Part shown: positions 45,820-54,947 of the stretch, one piece after another
Numbering within the stretch: position 1 is the first letter of the stretch
Layout of the letters: each line of letters opens with the position of its first letter
NCBI RefSeq assembly: GCF_017599305.1
Contig: NZ_JAGFWR010000006.1
Span: 186,001-250,000 of the forward strand
Length of the DNA: 64,000 bases
Reading direction: 5' to 3'
Source of the DNA: Micromonospora antibiotica
GTDB lineage: Bacteria; Actinomycetota; Actinomycetes; Mycobacteriales; Micromonosporaceae
Position numbers and translations under genes: made by a program
The notes under the pieces: model-generated
What the model was told of the DNA's origin: nothing
Seen by the model: only the letters and a program-made list of their open reading frames with translations
The model's database searches: none

Positions 45820-47217
45820 ATGGGTGACGCGAGGACCCTCGTCGCCGGGGTCGATTCGTCGACCCAGTCGACCAAGGTCGTGGTCTGCGACGCCGAGACC
45901 GGCGAGGTGCTCCGCGCGGGCCGCGCCCCACACCCCGACGGCACCGAGATCGACCCACGGTCGTGGTGGGCCGCGTACGAGCAGGCCAGTGCCGGCCTGC
46001 TGGACGGAGTCGCCGCGATCGGCGTCGCCGGACAACAGCAGGGCATGGTCTGTCTCGACGACGCCGGCGAGGTGCTGCGCCCCGCCATCCTGTGGAACGA
46101 CACCCGCTCGGCGCGTGCCGCCGTCGACCTGACCACCGAGTTCGGCGGCCCGAAGGCATGGGCCGACGCCGTCGGGCTGGTGCCGGTGGCCAGCTTCACG
46201 GTCACCAAGCTGCGCTGGTTCTCCCACGCCGAGCCCGAGCTGGCGGACCGCACCAGCATGGTGCTGCTACCCCACGACTGGCTCACCCACCGACTGCGCG
46301 CGGACGGCGGGGAGCCGACGACCGACCGGGGCGAGGCGTCCGGCACCGGCTACTGGTCACCGGCCGTTGGCGCGTACCGGCAGGACCTGGTGCGGCTCGC
46401 CTTCGGTCGGGACGTGGCACTCCCCCGGGTCGCCGGGCCGGCCGAGGTGGTCGGGGAGACCGCCGCCGGGGCGCTGCTCTCGGCCGGCACCGGCGACACC
46501 ATGGGCGGTGCGCTCGGCGTCGACCTGCGGCCGGGTGACGTGGTGGTCTCGCTGGGCACCTCGGGGTGCGTGTACGGGCTCAGCGACGTACCGACCGCCG
46601 ACGCCAGCGGGCTGGTCGCCGGGTACGCCGACGCGACCGGCCGGTTCCTGCCGCTGGTCTGCACGCTCAACGCGGCCCGGGTGCTGGTCACGGTCGCCGA
46701 CCTGCTGGGCCGGTCACTGGCGGAGTTGGACGACCTGGCGCTCGCGGCGCAACCCGGCGCGGGCGGGTTGACCCTGCTGCCGTACCTGGACGGGGAACGC
46801 ACCCCCGATCTGCCCGACGCGCGCGGCCTACTCGCCGGCCTGACCCGGGCGAACGCGTCGGCGGCGAACCTGGCGCGGGCCGCGGTGGAGGGCATGCTCG
46901 GCGGCATCGCCGACGCCCTCCACGCGCTGCGCGCCCAGGACGTCCCGATCGACCGGGTGCTGCTGATCGGCGGTGCGGCGCGGTCCCGCGCGGTGCGGGC
47001 GGTCGCACCGGCATTGTTCGGTGCGCCGGTGAGCGTGCCGCGCCCCGCCGAGTACGTGGCGCTCGGCGCGGCGCGGCAGGCCGCCTGGGCGCTGTCCGGC
47101 GACGTCGAGCCGCCGCCGTGGCCGGTGGAGGCCGAGGAGGTCACCGCCGCCGGCACCCCCGAGGTGTACGAGCGCTACGTCGACGTCCGCCAAAGGGCGC
47201 TACCGCTGCTGACGTGA
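45820..47217 (+). CDS. xylB: Xylulokinase (FGGY family)
   Basis: The 465-residue protein has the FGGY kinase features GVDSSTQSTKVVV at the N-terminus, AGQQQGMV, ILWNDTRS and SLGTSGCVYG. It phosphorylates D-xylulose for the pentose phosphate pathway, fitting the xylose released by the alpha-xylosidase. ggagg precedes ATG 45820. xylA is not in the window. Confidence 0.88.
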   Translation: MGDARTLVAGVDSSTQSTKVVVCDAETGEVLRAGRAPHPDGTEIDPRSWWAAYEQASAGLLDGVAAIGVAGQQQGMVCLDDAGEVLRPAILWNDTRSARAAVDLTTEFGGPKAWADAVGLVPVASFTVTKLRWFSHAEPELADRTSMVLLPHDWLTHRLRADGGEPTTDRGEASGTGYWSPAVGAYRQDLVRLAFGRDVALPRVAGPAEVVGETAAGALLSAGTGDTMGGALGVDLRPGDVVVSLGTSGCVYGLSDVPTADASGLVAGYADATGRFLPLVCTLNAARVLVTVADLLGRSLAELDDLALAAQPGAGGLTLLPYLDGERTPDLPDARGLLAGLTRANASAANLARAAVEGMLGGIADALHALRAQDVPIDRVLLIGGAARSRAVRAVAPALFGAPVSVPRPAEYVALGAARQAAWALSGDVEPPPWPVEAEEVTAAGTPEVYERYVDVRQRALPLLT

Positions 47218-47447
47218 CCCCGGCGGCGCGGAGCGGGTCGGGCGCTGACGGCGATGCGCCCGGGTCCGTTCCGGGCGGTCACCGCCGACGACCGTCGGTG
47301 GCGTATGCGTTCTCCGGTACGCCCGCGACGCGGGCGACGCGCCAGCCGGACCCGGTGTCCGCCCGGCCGCCCGGCCGGCCGGCCGCAGCGCAGCGGAGCA
47401 CCCGCCTGGTGCGGATGCCCCGCTGCGCAGGACCTCGTCCGGGATGA

Positions 47448-48647
47448 CTACCGGAAGGTGACGTCACTCCTGTTGACCTTGCAGTTGGCGTCGTTCCAGC
47501 CCTCACCGAGGTAGCTGGGTTCGCTGCCCTTGGGCACACCCTTGTACTTGCCGCAGATGGTGGCCGAGCCGATCACGACCACGCGGGTGATCGTGGCGGT
47601 GTCGTTCCAGTTGCTGTTGATGCCGGCGAGCATGTCGATGTCGTCGACCAGGACGTTGTCGATACGCACGTGGCGGGTGTACGAGGTGGTGCAGTTGCCG
47701 CAGCCGCGGTACAGCTTGCCGGACCCCTTCAGGTAGAAGCCGGAGATGTTGACCGTGCCGTTGCCGTTGTGCTGGAAGGTCTTGTCGCTGCCGCTGCGCG
47801 CACCGCCACCGATGACGTACGAGGTGCCGCCGTTGGTCTGCTTGAAGGTGGCGGCGTCCTCACCGATGTCGTTCCACCACACGTTGCGCAGGGTGCAGGT
47901 GCCTTCACAGTGCACGCCGTCGCCGGCCGGCGAACCGAGGATGACGTTCTGCAGCGTGCCACCGTTGGCGATCTTGAACATCGGGTCCTGCGACTCGCCC
48001 TGCCCACCGTCACCGATGCAGCAGTAGGTCTTCATCCCGCCGTCGAACGTGCCGGAGACGTTGACCGTGCCGGAGATGCTGACCGAGCCGGCCGACGACG
48101 GCCACGCTCCGGTCGGCGTGCCCGGATTGCTGGTCGGGCCGGACGTCGGACTGCTGGTGGGACCGGAGGTCGGGGTCGACCCGCCGCTGGAGTACGTCTC
48201 GAACTCGGCGATCCGCGGGGTGCCGGACGCGCCGGTGATGACGAAGGAGATCTTCTTCAGCGACGTCGAGGAGAAGTTGACGGTGCTCGGGGCGCTGCTG
48301 CCGCTGGCCAGGACGGCGCCCGTGTCGTTGTTCTTGAGCTGCCAGCCGCTGATCGAGCCGCCGCCCGAGGCCTGCACGATGACGGCCGAGGACACCGTGG
48401 TGGCGCTGCCCCACTTGACCGAGATCGTGCCGGTCGATCCGCTCGGCGACCAGTAGGTGCCGGTGTTGCCGTCGATGACGTTGCCGTAGCTGGTACCGCT
48501 GGCCTTACTGGAGCCGTCGGCGCCGGCGCCGAGGCTCAGGTTCGTGGCGGCCGAGGCGCTGGGAATCTGTAGCGCCAGCGCGACGACGGCGCCTGCGACC
48601 ACGGTGGCGCTGCCGGCCAGCCACCGCGAGGCGACTTTGCGTCTCAT
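47448..48647 (-). CDS. Secreted PL3 pectate lyase with F5/8-type carbohydrate-binding domain
   Basis: The 399-residue protein has a signal peptide (about 1-34), a discoidin/F5-8C-like domain (about 36-155), a Thr/Ser/Pro linker (about 156-185) and a PL3 lyase domain (about 186-399) with GDGVHCEGTCTLRNVWW and Cys-rich ends. It should cut pectate outside the cell. A LacI-type operator lies 36 bases upstream. Confidence 0.88.
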   Translation of the reverse strand: MRRKVASRWLAGSATVVAGAVVALALQIPSASAATNLSLGAGADGSSKASGTSYGNVIDGNTGTYWSPSGSTGTISVKWGSATTVSSAVIVQASGGGSISGWQLKNNDTGAVLASGSSAPSTVNFSSTSLKKISFVITGASGTPRIAEFETYSSGGSTPTSGPTSSPTSGPTSNPGTPTGAWPSSAGSVSISGTVNVSGTFDGGMKTYCCIGDGGQGESQDPMFKIANGGTLQNVILGSPAGDGVHCEGTCTLRNVWWNDIGEDAATFKQTNGGTSYVIGGGARSGSDKTFQHNGNGTVNISGFYLKGSGKLYRGCGNCTTSYTRHVRIDNVLVDDIDMLAGINSNWNDTATITRVVVIGSATICGKYKGVPKGSEPSYLGEGWNDANCKVNRSDVTFR

Positions 48648-48682
48648 CTGATCTCACCTTTCGAGCGGGAGCACCTGGGTTG

Positions 48683-48696
48683 GGAAAGCGCTTTCC
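48683..48696. promoter_or_regulatory. LacI-type operator of the pectate lyase gene
   Basis: GGAAAGCGCTTTCC is a perfect 14-bp palindrome with the central CG typical of LacI-family sites, 36 bases before the start at 48647. It differs from the site of the xyloglucan operon, so a different repressor is likely. Nothing else is recognised in the 306-base gap 48648-48953. Confidence 0.65.
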
Positions 48697-48953
48697 ATTA
48701 AAGATAGGGATCGGTCGATGATGAGGCAAGGGTCACACCCAACTAGTCCAGTTTGTCGCGAAAGAACCGGTGCGGCGCACCGAGGCCGTCGGGCCGGGTC
48801 AGCGACGCGTGGGGTCGCCGCAAGGGCGCTGCAAATCCCATGACTGACAATGGCGTCGGCAAATTGCTCCGGACGGACCCGTCTGCGGGCACCGACCAAT
48901 GGTGCGCAACTATCATGGCGGGCAGTCGTGAGCGCTACGGACAGGAGGCACGC

Positions 48954-49613
48954 GTGCGGCTCCTCCTCACGTCCGCAGGGATCACGAACGGGAGTATCCA
49001 CGAGGCGCTGGTCGACCTACTGGGCAAACCGATCGCCGCCTCCAGTGCCCTCTGCATCCCCACGGCGCTGTACGGCAACCCCATGTCCGGGCCAGCCTCG
49101 GCCTGGCGTTTCATCACCGGTCACACGCCGCTGCCCATGTGCGGCCTGGGCTGGGAGTCGCTGGGGGTCCTGGAGCTGACGGCGTTGCCCAGCATCGGCG
49201 GGCAGCGGTGGGTTCCCTGGGTGCGGGACGCCGACGTCATCCTCGTGGCCGGCGGCGATGCGGCATACCTGTGCCACTGGATGCGGCACTCCGGGCTGGC
49301 GGACCTCCTGCCGTCACTGCCGGACACCGTCTGGGTGGGGCTGAGTGCGGGGAGCATGGTGCTGACCCCCCGGATCGGCGCGGAATTCGTCGCGTGGCAG
49401 TCCGCGCCCGACGACCGCACACTGGGAGTCGTCGACTTCTCGATCTTCCCGCACCTGGGTCTTGAGCCCGACAACACCATGGCTGATGCCGAGAGATGGG
49501 CGGCCGAGATCGCGGGTCCGGCGTACGCCATCGACGATCAGACGGCCATCACGGTGACCGACGGCGTCGTCGAGGTCGTCTCCGAGGGGCAGTGGCGGCG
49601 GTTCCCCTCGTAG
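48954..49613 (+). CDS. Peptidase E-like (S51 family) protein
   Basis: The 219-residue protein has the family's nucleophile motif GLSAGSM, the N-terminal RLLLTSAGITN and DNTMADAERWA segments. S51 peptidases cut after N-terminal Asp; actinomycete homologues are poorly studied. GTG 48954 has aggagg at 5 bases; upstream extensions lack one. Confidence 0.8.
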   Translation: MRLLLTSAGITNGSIHEALVDLLGKPIAASSALCIPTALYGNPMSGPASAWRFITGHTPLPMCGLGWESLGVLELTALPSIGGQRWVPWVRDADVILVAGGDAAYLCHWMRHSGLADLLPSLPDTVWVGLSAGSMVLTPRIGAEFVAWQSAPDDRTLGVVDFSIFPHLGLEPDNTMADAERWAAEIAGPAYAIDDQTAITVTDGVVEVVSEGQWRRFPS

Positions 49614-49704
49614 CCACGGCCAACGGCGGTCGCCTGGTGGAGCACCCGCTCGCTCCGCCACGTACCGCAGGCGAACACCGCCGCGACGACCCGGCAAGGC
49701 GCCG

Positions 49705-50396
49705 TCAGCAGGCCGTGTCGCGCCTCGGCAGCTGCCCGTGCACCAGGTAGGCGGTGACGGTGCCGGTCAGGCAGGCGTTGGCCTGCCCGGATGGCGTCCA
49801 TGTCCCGGGCGGCCTGCGCGGTCGTGGCGAACGGCAACGCCCAACCGGCGTGCCGGGCGCAGGCACGGGCGTACTCACGGGCCTCGACGGGCGGTGTCCT
49901 CCAGGGACTGGTACGTCGCGGTGCGCACCCAGTAGCCGCCCGGTTCCTCCTCCGGCTGGCCGCAGGTGATCGGGGTGCTGCGTTCGACGAAGCGCATGTC
50001 GAACCCGATGATGTCGTACCGGGCGAGCACCGCCGGATCGACGACGGCGGCGAGGTTCAGCGGCTCGGGCACACCGGCACCACCCGGTCCGCCACCCGTG
50101 GTGACCAGCAGACCGCGGCGCAGCGCCGGGTCGGTCGCGGCCAGCCGGGAGATCATGATGTCGATCCTGGGGCCGGCCGGCCGCGCGTGGTCGAGCGGCA
50201 CCTCGACGGTGGCACAGCGCAGGCGTGTGTCATCGACACCGGGGCACGCCCGCCACGCGAGGGGCGCCCCGCCGGCCGTCCCGGCCAGGGCCGCTCCGCT
50301 GGCCGTCCCGGCCGGGGCGACGGCCATGGTGAGGCTGGCGACAACGACAGCGACCACCGCCCGCATCCACGCCTCTAACCATCGACGCCTATTCAT
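49705..50396 (-). pseudogene. Decayed secreted alpha/beta hydrolase (tripeptidyl aminopeptidase type)
   Basis: The N-terminus (signal, then CATVEVPLDHARPAG, TTGGGPGGAG, YDIIGFDMRFVERSTP) is intact to about 49880, then a frameshift leads into EYARACARHAGW and ARDMDAIR. This is joined straight to the family's C-terminal end (NACLTGTVTAYLVHG, stop at 49705), so the central part with the catalytic Ser is missing. At least two frame changes and an internal deletion are needed to read it. Confidence 0.75.
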
Positions 50397-50550
50397 CTGT
50401 ATCGCACACGCTAAAACGCAATCCCTGACACCGCAACGGGCCGTTCCGTTGGCGCCCCCGGCCCTGCACGGTGAGGCGTCCACGATTCGTCGTCCCACGG
50501 ACAGAGCCGGTGTCGAACACCGCTTGTCAACCTCGCAACTCCTCACACTT

Positions 50551-50700
50551 TCAGCGTCGGAGTCGGCCCCGGCAGATGATGGCGCAGGCGAGGGTGGGGA
50601 AGGCGCTTCGTGGATGTCGTCGCGGATCTCCCAGCGGATGATGAGGCGTGAGAACCAGTGCGGCAGGGGCGAGGGCCTGCTCGACGACCCGTCGTCGGGG
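50551..50700 (-). mobile_element. IS5-type transposase 3' remnant
   Basis: Minus-strand reading gives LIIRWEIRDDIHEA and, after a one-base frameshift, TLACAIICRGRLRR and stop (50551). This is the conserved C-terminal end of IS5-family transposases in actinomycetes. Only about 50 codons remain. It sits between the decayed hydrolase and the GntR gene, suggesting that a transposition event shaped this spot. No terminal inverted repeats were found. Confidence 0.6.
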
Positions 50701-51126
50701 CTACGGCAAGGATGCCTCCGATTTCGACGAACCTGGACCCTCCAGGTCGGCCCTCAGCGCGGCAGCGAGGGCGGCGGTGAGTTCGTCGTCCCCCGCACCG
50801 AGAAGGCGACCGGCAATGACGAACTCGCGGGCCCGCAGGGCCAGAGCTTCGATGCGAGCAGCTGGCTGCAGAACGGCTGCGGAAGCTACCCGGGTACCGG
50901 CTGCCCGCCTGGTGACGACCAGGCCAGCTGCCTCAAGTTCCTGGTATGCGCGAGCCACGGTGCCGTTGGCAAGCCCCAGATCGGCGGCGAGCTGCCTGAC
51001 CGTCGGGAGTCGCTGTCCTTCCACAAGCACTCCCGACCGGATCAGATCCGCGATCTGCTGGCGGGCCTGCTCGAACGGAGGCACCGCCGAGGATGGGTTG
51101 ATCCGAATCGCGGGGCTGCTGGTCAT
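50701..51126 (-). CDS. YtrA-type GntR transcriptional regulator
   Basis: The 141-residue protein has a GntR winged helix (about 12-80; LPTVRQLAADLGLANGTVAR) and a short C-terminal tail, as in the YtrA subfamily. ATG 51126 overlaps the stop of the membrane protein gene upstream (ATGA). Two matched inverted repeats upstream of that gene are its likely sites. Confidence 0.85.
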   Translation of the reverse strand: MTSSPAIRINPSSAVPPFEQARQQIADLIRSGVLVEGQRLPTVRQLAADLGLANGTVARAYQELEAAGLVVTRRAAGTRVASAAVLQPAARIEALALRAREFVIAGRLLGAGDDELTAALAAALRADLEGPGSSKSEASLP

Positions 51127-51854
51127 CCGGCCACCCCATCGGCGCCGACGTGGCGGGCAGGATCGGTCGGGGCGCTTCCAGGGAGCCGTTGCGGGGTCAC
51201 CACCAGGGCACCCGCGTAGTAGCCGAACGTCGCCAGGCCGAGCCCCGCAAGGACACTGAGGGCGAGGCCCCAGGCAGGTGAACCTCCGGCGCGCCAGTCC
51301 CACTGGCGATCTGCGTACCAGAAGGCGAGCGCGGTGAACACGATCGCGAAGACCGCAGTGCACGTGTGAACCAGGCGGTGTACGGCATCGTGACGCCAGG
51401 CATTGTCCGTCGCCGTATCCGCCTCGTTGATGCCCGCCTGCGGAGCACGAACGATCAGCCATACGATCACGACGGTCAGGGCGGCGGTGACCCCGAGCGC
51501 GATCAGTGTGCTCGTAAGGCTCACCGGTGCCGCGGTACCGAAGTACTTGACCTCATGATCAGGACGTTCGGGGGTGGGGTAGCTGGCAAAACCCGCGATG
51601 CCGACTCCGAGCAGTGCGGCCACGATGACGTCACGTCTCGGCGCGTAATCGCGTACGCGCCGAGGAACCAGGCTGGCGGCACCTCGGCCACGTACCCGTC
51701 GTGGCGTCACGGCTTCACCGGCGAGAGCGCCGAGGAGGACCGCCAGCACCAAGGCTACCGGGGCCAGGTCGAACAGGTAGGTGCGGGTCAGGGCGAAGGC
51801 GGTTCCCACACCGACAGCCATCCCCGCCATTCGACAGAGCCCACCAGCAGCCAT
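51123..51854 (-). CDS. Integral membrane protein cotranscribed with GntR
   Basis: The 243-residue protein has about six membrane segments (near residues 8-45, 74-90, 108-135, 165-185, 195-220). I do not recognise a family. YtrA regulators usually control ABC transporters, but here the only partner is this protein. ATG 51854 is preceded by a G-run. Confidence 0.7.
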   Translation of the reverse strand: MAAGGLCRMAGMAVGVGTAFALTRTYLFDLAPVALVLAVLLGALAGEAVTPRRVRGRGAASLVPRRVRDYAPRRDVIVAALLGVGIAGFASYPTPERPDHEVKYFGTAAPVSLTSTLIALGVTAALTVVIVWLIVRAPQAGINEADTATDNAWRHDAVHRLVHTCTAVFAIVFTALAFWYADRQWDWRAGGSPAWGLALSVLAGLGLATFGYYAGALVVTPQRLPGSAPTDPARHVGADGVAG

Positions 51855-51860
51855 GACCCC

Positions 51861-51888
51861 CCCTTGTATCGACGGAATGATACAAGGG
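51861..51888. promoter_or_regulatory. GntR (YtrA-type) operator 1
   Basis: CCCTTGTATC (51861-51870), 8 bases, GATACAAGGG (51879-51888). It lies 7 bases upstream of the start at 51854 and covers the ribosome binding region. Confidence 0.7.
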
Positions 51889-51902
51889 TAGCCACTTCCA
51901 CA

Positions 51903-51928
51903 GCTTGTGTCACCCCTCTGACACAAGC
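51903..51928. promoter_or_regulatory. GntR (YtrA-type) operator 2
   Basis: GCTTGTGTCA (51903-51912) and TGACACAAGC (51919-51928). Core CTTGTGTC-N8-GACACAAG matches operator 1 (CTTGTATC-N8-GATACAAG) at the same spacing, 41 bp centre to centre, about four helix turns. Confidence 0.7.
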
Positions 51929-52060
51929 GCCGGGGCGGCGTCGTCACCACACCCGGGGTACGCCGATTGATCACTCGCGTCGGCACCGGTTGCCAGCGGA
52001 TCTCCGCGGCGCTAGGTTGACCCTCTATCGATGAACGTCTACGTAAGTGTCGGGGGCCGC

Positions 52061-53323
52061 ATGTCAACGTCTGTCAGCCGGCGCACCGTCCTGGCCGGGG
52101 GCGCCGGCACGGCCATCGGCCTCGCGCTGCCCGGGGCCGCCCACGCCCACGGCCACCGCCCCACGAGCGTGAGCTTCACCCTCGACGCGACGACGCTCGA
52201 CGGCGGCGAACAGGTCACCTCGGTCACCCTCGACACCGCCCGGCTCGGGCCGATCGATCCCGCCGGGCTCCACCCGGGCACGTTCACCGTGCACGCCAAG
52301 GCCACCAGCCCCGTCCCGATCGCTCCCGGCGACCTGATCTTCAGCGAGTACGACCTGGACCGCACGGTGACCGCAGCCCGGCTCGACCGGCACGGGAACA
52401 TCGTGCTGGAACTGAGGCACGCCGAAGGCCAACTCGGCGGCGGCACCCTCGGCTACATCCTGAGCAGGGCCCGTAACGTCCGGCTGGACCTCGTCTACAC
52501 CATCACGCAGAACGCCCCGCTCGTCCGGCGTCACGGCCCACCGCTCACCATCACCAGCTTCGTGCAGGGGCAACTGTCGAACCCCGAGGTGGACGCCTTC
52601 AGCCACCACGTCTCAGGCTCGGGCATGAAGTACCGGCTGTACTCCCCGCAGCGTCCACCCCGCCATGGTCGGCTGCCGCTGATCCTCTGGCTGCACGGGG
52701 CCGGCGAGGGCGCCTCCCTGCCCGACGACTACTACGACAACGAGACCACCCTGCGCGCCAACCGCGGCGCGTTGGGCTTCGCCACCCCGCAGGCGCAACG
52801 GATCTTCTCCGACGCGTACGTGGTCGCTCCGCAGAGCACCTCCTACTGGATGGAGGACGGCCCCCGGTTCGCCCCGCTGATCCGCGAGATCGTCGATGAC
52901 CTCGTCCGCCGCAGGCGCGTCGACCCCGACCGGATCTACGTGGCAGGTTGCAGCAACGGCGGCTACATGGCCCTGAAGATGACGGTCGCCTACCCCGACC
53001 TGTTCGCCGCGTCGGTGCCGGTCTGCGGCGTCGTCGAGCCACTCGGCGCGGCGGGCCCGCCGCTGATCACCGACGCGGAACTGGCGATGATCCAGACCCC
53101 GACCTGGCTGGTCACCTCGCGCGACGACGACACGGTGCCACCCGAGACCAACACGGTCCACGCCCACCACCTCATCCCGGGATCACTGGTCACCCTGTAC
53201 GACCACGTCGTCTGGAACGGCTACCAGTTCCCCGGTCACTTTTCCTGGATCTACCTGGCCCGCAACGACCCGAGCATCGGCGGCACCCACATCTGGCAGT
53301 GGATGGCCCGCCGCCGCCGCTGA
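52061..53323 (+). CDS. Secreted esterase/peptidase of the alpha/beta hydrolase fold
   Basis: The 420-residue protein has a twin-arginine signal (VSRRTVLAGGAG), a beta-rich N-terminal domain (about 35-185) and a catalytic domain with LILWLHGAGEG and nucleophile GCSNGG. It resembles PHB-depolymerase-like and prolyl-oligopeptidase-like esterases. ATG 52061 has a G-run upstream; the ATG at 52031 would bury the Tat signal. The substrate is unknown. Confidence 0.8.
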   Translation: MSTSVSRRTVLAGGAGTAIGLALPGAAHAHGHRPTSVSFTLDATTLDGGEQVTSVTLDTARLGPIDPAGLHPGTFTVHAKATSPVPIAPGDLIFSEYDLDRTVTAARLDRHGNIVLELRHAEGQLGGGTLGYILSRARNVRLDLVYTITQNAPLVRRHGPPLTITSFVQGQLSNPEVDAFSHHVSGSGMKYRLYSPQRPPRHGRLPLILWLHGAGEGASLPDDYYDNETTLRANRGALGFATPQAQRIFSDAYVVAPQSTSYWMEDGPRFAPLIREIVDDLVRRRRVDPDRIYVAGCSNGGYMALKMTVAYPDLFAASVPVCGVVEPLGAAGPPLITDAELAMIQTPTWLVTSRDDDTVPPETNTVHAHHLIPGSLVTLYDHVVWNGYQFPGHFSWIYLARNDPSIGGTHIWQWMARRRR

Positions 53324-53350
53324 TCCGCCGCGTCCGCGGTCGCCCAGGCC

Positions 53351-53392
53351 GCTCGACCTCAGTCCGCGGCGGCTCGACCTCAGTCCGCGGCG
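53351..53392. repeat. 21-bp tandem duplication at the 3' end of the MerR gene
   Basis: Two identical 21-base units (53351-53371 and 53372-53392) in a row; the second contains the MerR stop codon, so the stop and last codons are duplicated just behind the gene. Confidence 0.75.
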
Positions 53393-53739
53393 CTGTAGTA
53401 GACGATCTTGTCGTCCAGGACCGAGATCGCGGTTTCGATCTGCCTCACGCGTCGTTGCAGTTCGCTGCGGTGCCGCACGAGGAAGCCGACCCGGTCACCC
53501 GCCGGATCCCCCTCACGCAGCATCGACGTGAACTGCCTCAGGTCGGCGATTCCCAGGCCGGCGTCACGCAGGCAGCTGATCAGTCCGATCCAGAACACGT
53601 CGTCGTCGGAGTACCGGCGCTTCCCACCGGAGTCACGGTCGACCGGGCCGATGAGTCCTTCGCGTTCGTAGTAGCGCAGGGTGTCCAGCGAGAGACCGGT
53701 ACGTTCGGCCACCTGCGCCGGAGGCATCGATGCCTTCAT
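53380..53739 (-). CDS. MerR-family regulator
   Basis: The 119-residue protein has the MerR winged helix (PPAQVAERTGLSLDTLRYYER) and a short coiled coil. ATG 53739 has ggaagg upstream. It follows the aldo/keto reductase pseudogene on the same strand by 20 bases. A MerR-type promoter with 19-bp spacing lies at 54708-54738 in front of both. No Cys-rich metal loop is seen. Confidence 0.88.
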   Translation of the reverse strand: MKASMPPAQVAERTGLSLDTLRYYEREGLIGPVDRDSGGKRRYSDDDVFWIGLISCLRDAGLGIADLRQFTSMLREGDPAGDRVGFLVRHRSELQRRVRQIETAISVLDDKIVYYSAAD

Positions 53740-53759
53740 CGCGAGCCTTCCGTTCCTGT

Positions 53760-54682
53760 TCAGCGAGCGTCGGCCAGCCGGGCCATCTGCTCGTCCTCCA
53801 ACGGCACGTCCACCGCGTCGACGGCCTCGTCGAGCTGCGCGAGGTCACTCACGCCGACGATGGGCCGGACACCCTGCCGCAGCAGCCAGGCGAGCACCAC
53901 CTGGTTACGCGTCGCCCCCGTCTCGACGCCGACCTCGTCGAGCACACCGAGGACCCGACTCGTTCCCGGATGATCGTAGGCCTCGGGTAGGGGCTTGTCA
54001 GGACGGACGTAGCCACCGTTGATCAACGGGGTGTAGGCCCACACGTCCAGGCCCTCGGTGCGCGCGTAGTCGAGATCGTCGGCGGCGAGAAGCTTGTGGC
54101 CCTGATCGGGCAAGACGGCACCGGGCCGTGGTTGCGCCAACGAATACCGCAGTTGCACCGCCGACCACTGCGCCACCCCCTGGCCCCGGGCCAGGGCCCC
54201 GCGCCTGCTCGACACGCCACGACGCGTGGTTCGCCGCCCCGACCCGGTGTACGTCCCGCCTGCTGACGAGCGCACCGAAGGCGGCGACGGTCTCAGCGAG
54301 CGGCACGCTGCGGTCCTCGCCGTGCGCCCACAACAGATCGACCGCGTCGACACCCAGCCGCGACAGGCTACCGGCGACACCCGCCGCGACCGCCCCGGCC
54401 GACAGTCCCTCGGCGGACTCGGGCCAGCGGTGCGCCACCAACGGGTCGTACCGGACCTTCGTCGCGATCCTCACCCGCGCCCGCCCGGACGCGCCTGGAG
54501 CCACGCCCCGATCACCCGCTCACTAGCCCGCCGACGCCGGCCGGGTCGGACCAGAACGCGTAGCAGTTGGCGGTGTCGATCCACTCCCCGCCAGCGTCCA
54601 CGAGCCTGTCCAGCAGCGCGAACGCACGATCATGGTCCACGGTCGTGCCGTAGTTCATCGTCCCCAGCACCAGCCGGGCCAC
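53760..54682 (-). pseudogene. Aldo/keto reductase broken by three frameshifts
   Basis: The sequence runs through three frames: VARLVLGTMNYGTTVDHDR and WIDTANCYAFW, then SERVIGAWLQARPG, then RVRIATKVRYDPLVAHRWP through GAANHASW, then ALARGQGVAQWSAVQLRY to the end (VGVSDLAQLDEAVDAVD). Breaks lie near 54525, 54485 and 54200, two of them in G-runs, so sequencing errors are possible. Without them it would be a normal AKR of about 310 residues. Confidence 0.75.
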
Positions 54683-54707
54683 TGCCCTGTCCCCTGCCAC
54701 GGCGTCG

Positions 54708-54738
54708 ACCCTGCCACCTGGAGCGCGCTCCAGGTCAA
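54708..54738 (-). promoter_or_regulatory. MerR-type promoter with perfect 20-bp palindrome
   Basis: On the minus strand TTGACC (54733-54738) and CAGGGT (54708-54713) are 19 bases apart, the long spacer typical of MerR-activated promoters. Between them lies ACCTGGAGCGCGCTCCAGGT (54716-54735). It points toward the aldo/keto reductase and MerR genes. Nothing else is seen in 54739-54947. Confidence 0.7.
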
Positions 54739-54947
54739 GCCCTTCGCCCCGCCTGCCTGCCTGCCGGGGAGGCCGGTCGGCAGCTGCCCCGTCCCGGTGT
54801 TCCCGCCACACGGACCGCCGTGGGTCTCATCCGTCGAACCCGCCGGCCGGTCCGCTTCCGACCGGCCGCGGAGATCATGAGCAGCAGGGGGCCGGACCGG
54901 CAGGCCGGGACCGTGGACTGCCTGTCCCGGCCGGCGGTCGGCTCACC

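Noticed and set aside
47218..47447. Possible terminator hairpin (47320-47336) between xylB and the pectate lyase gene
   Set aside because: Only a 7-bp GC stem with a 3-base loop in a region rich in such repeats; too weak to list as a feature.
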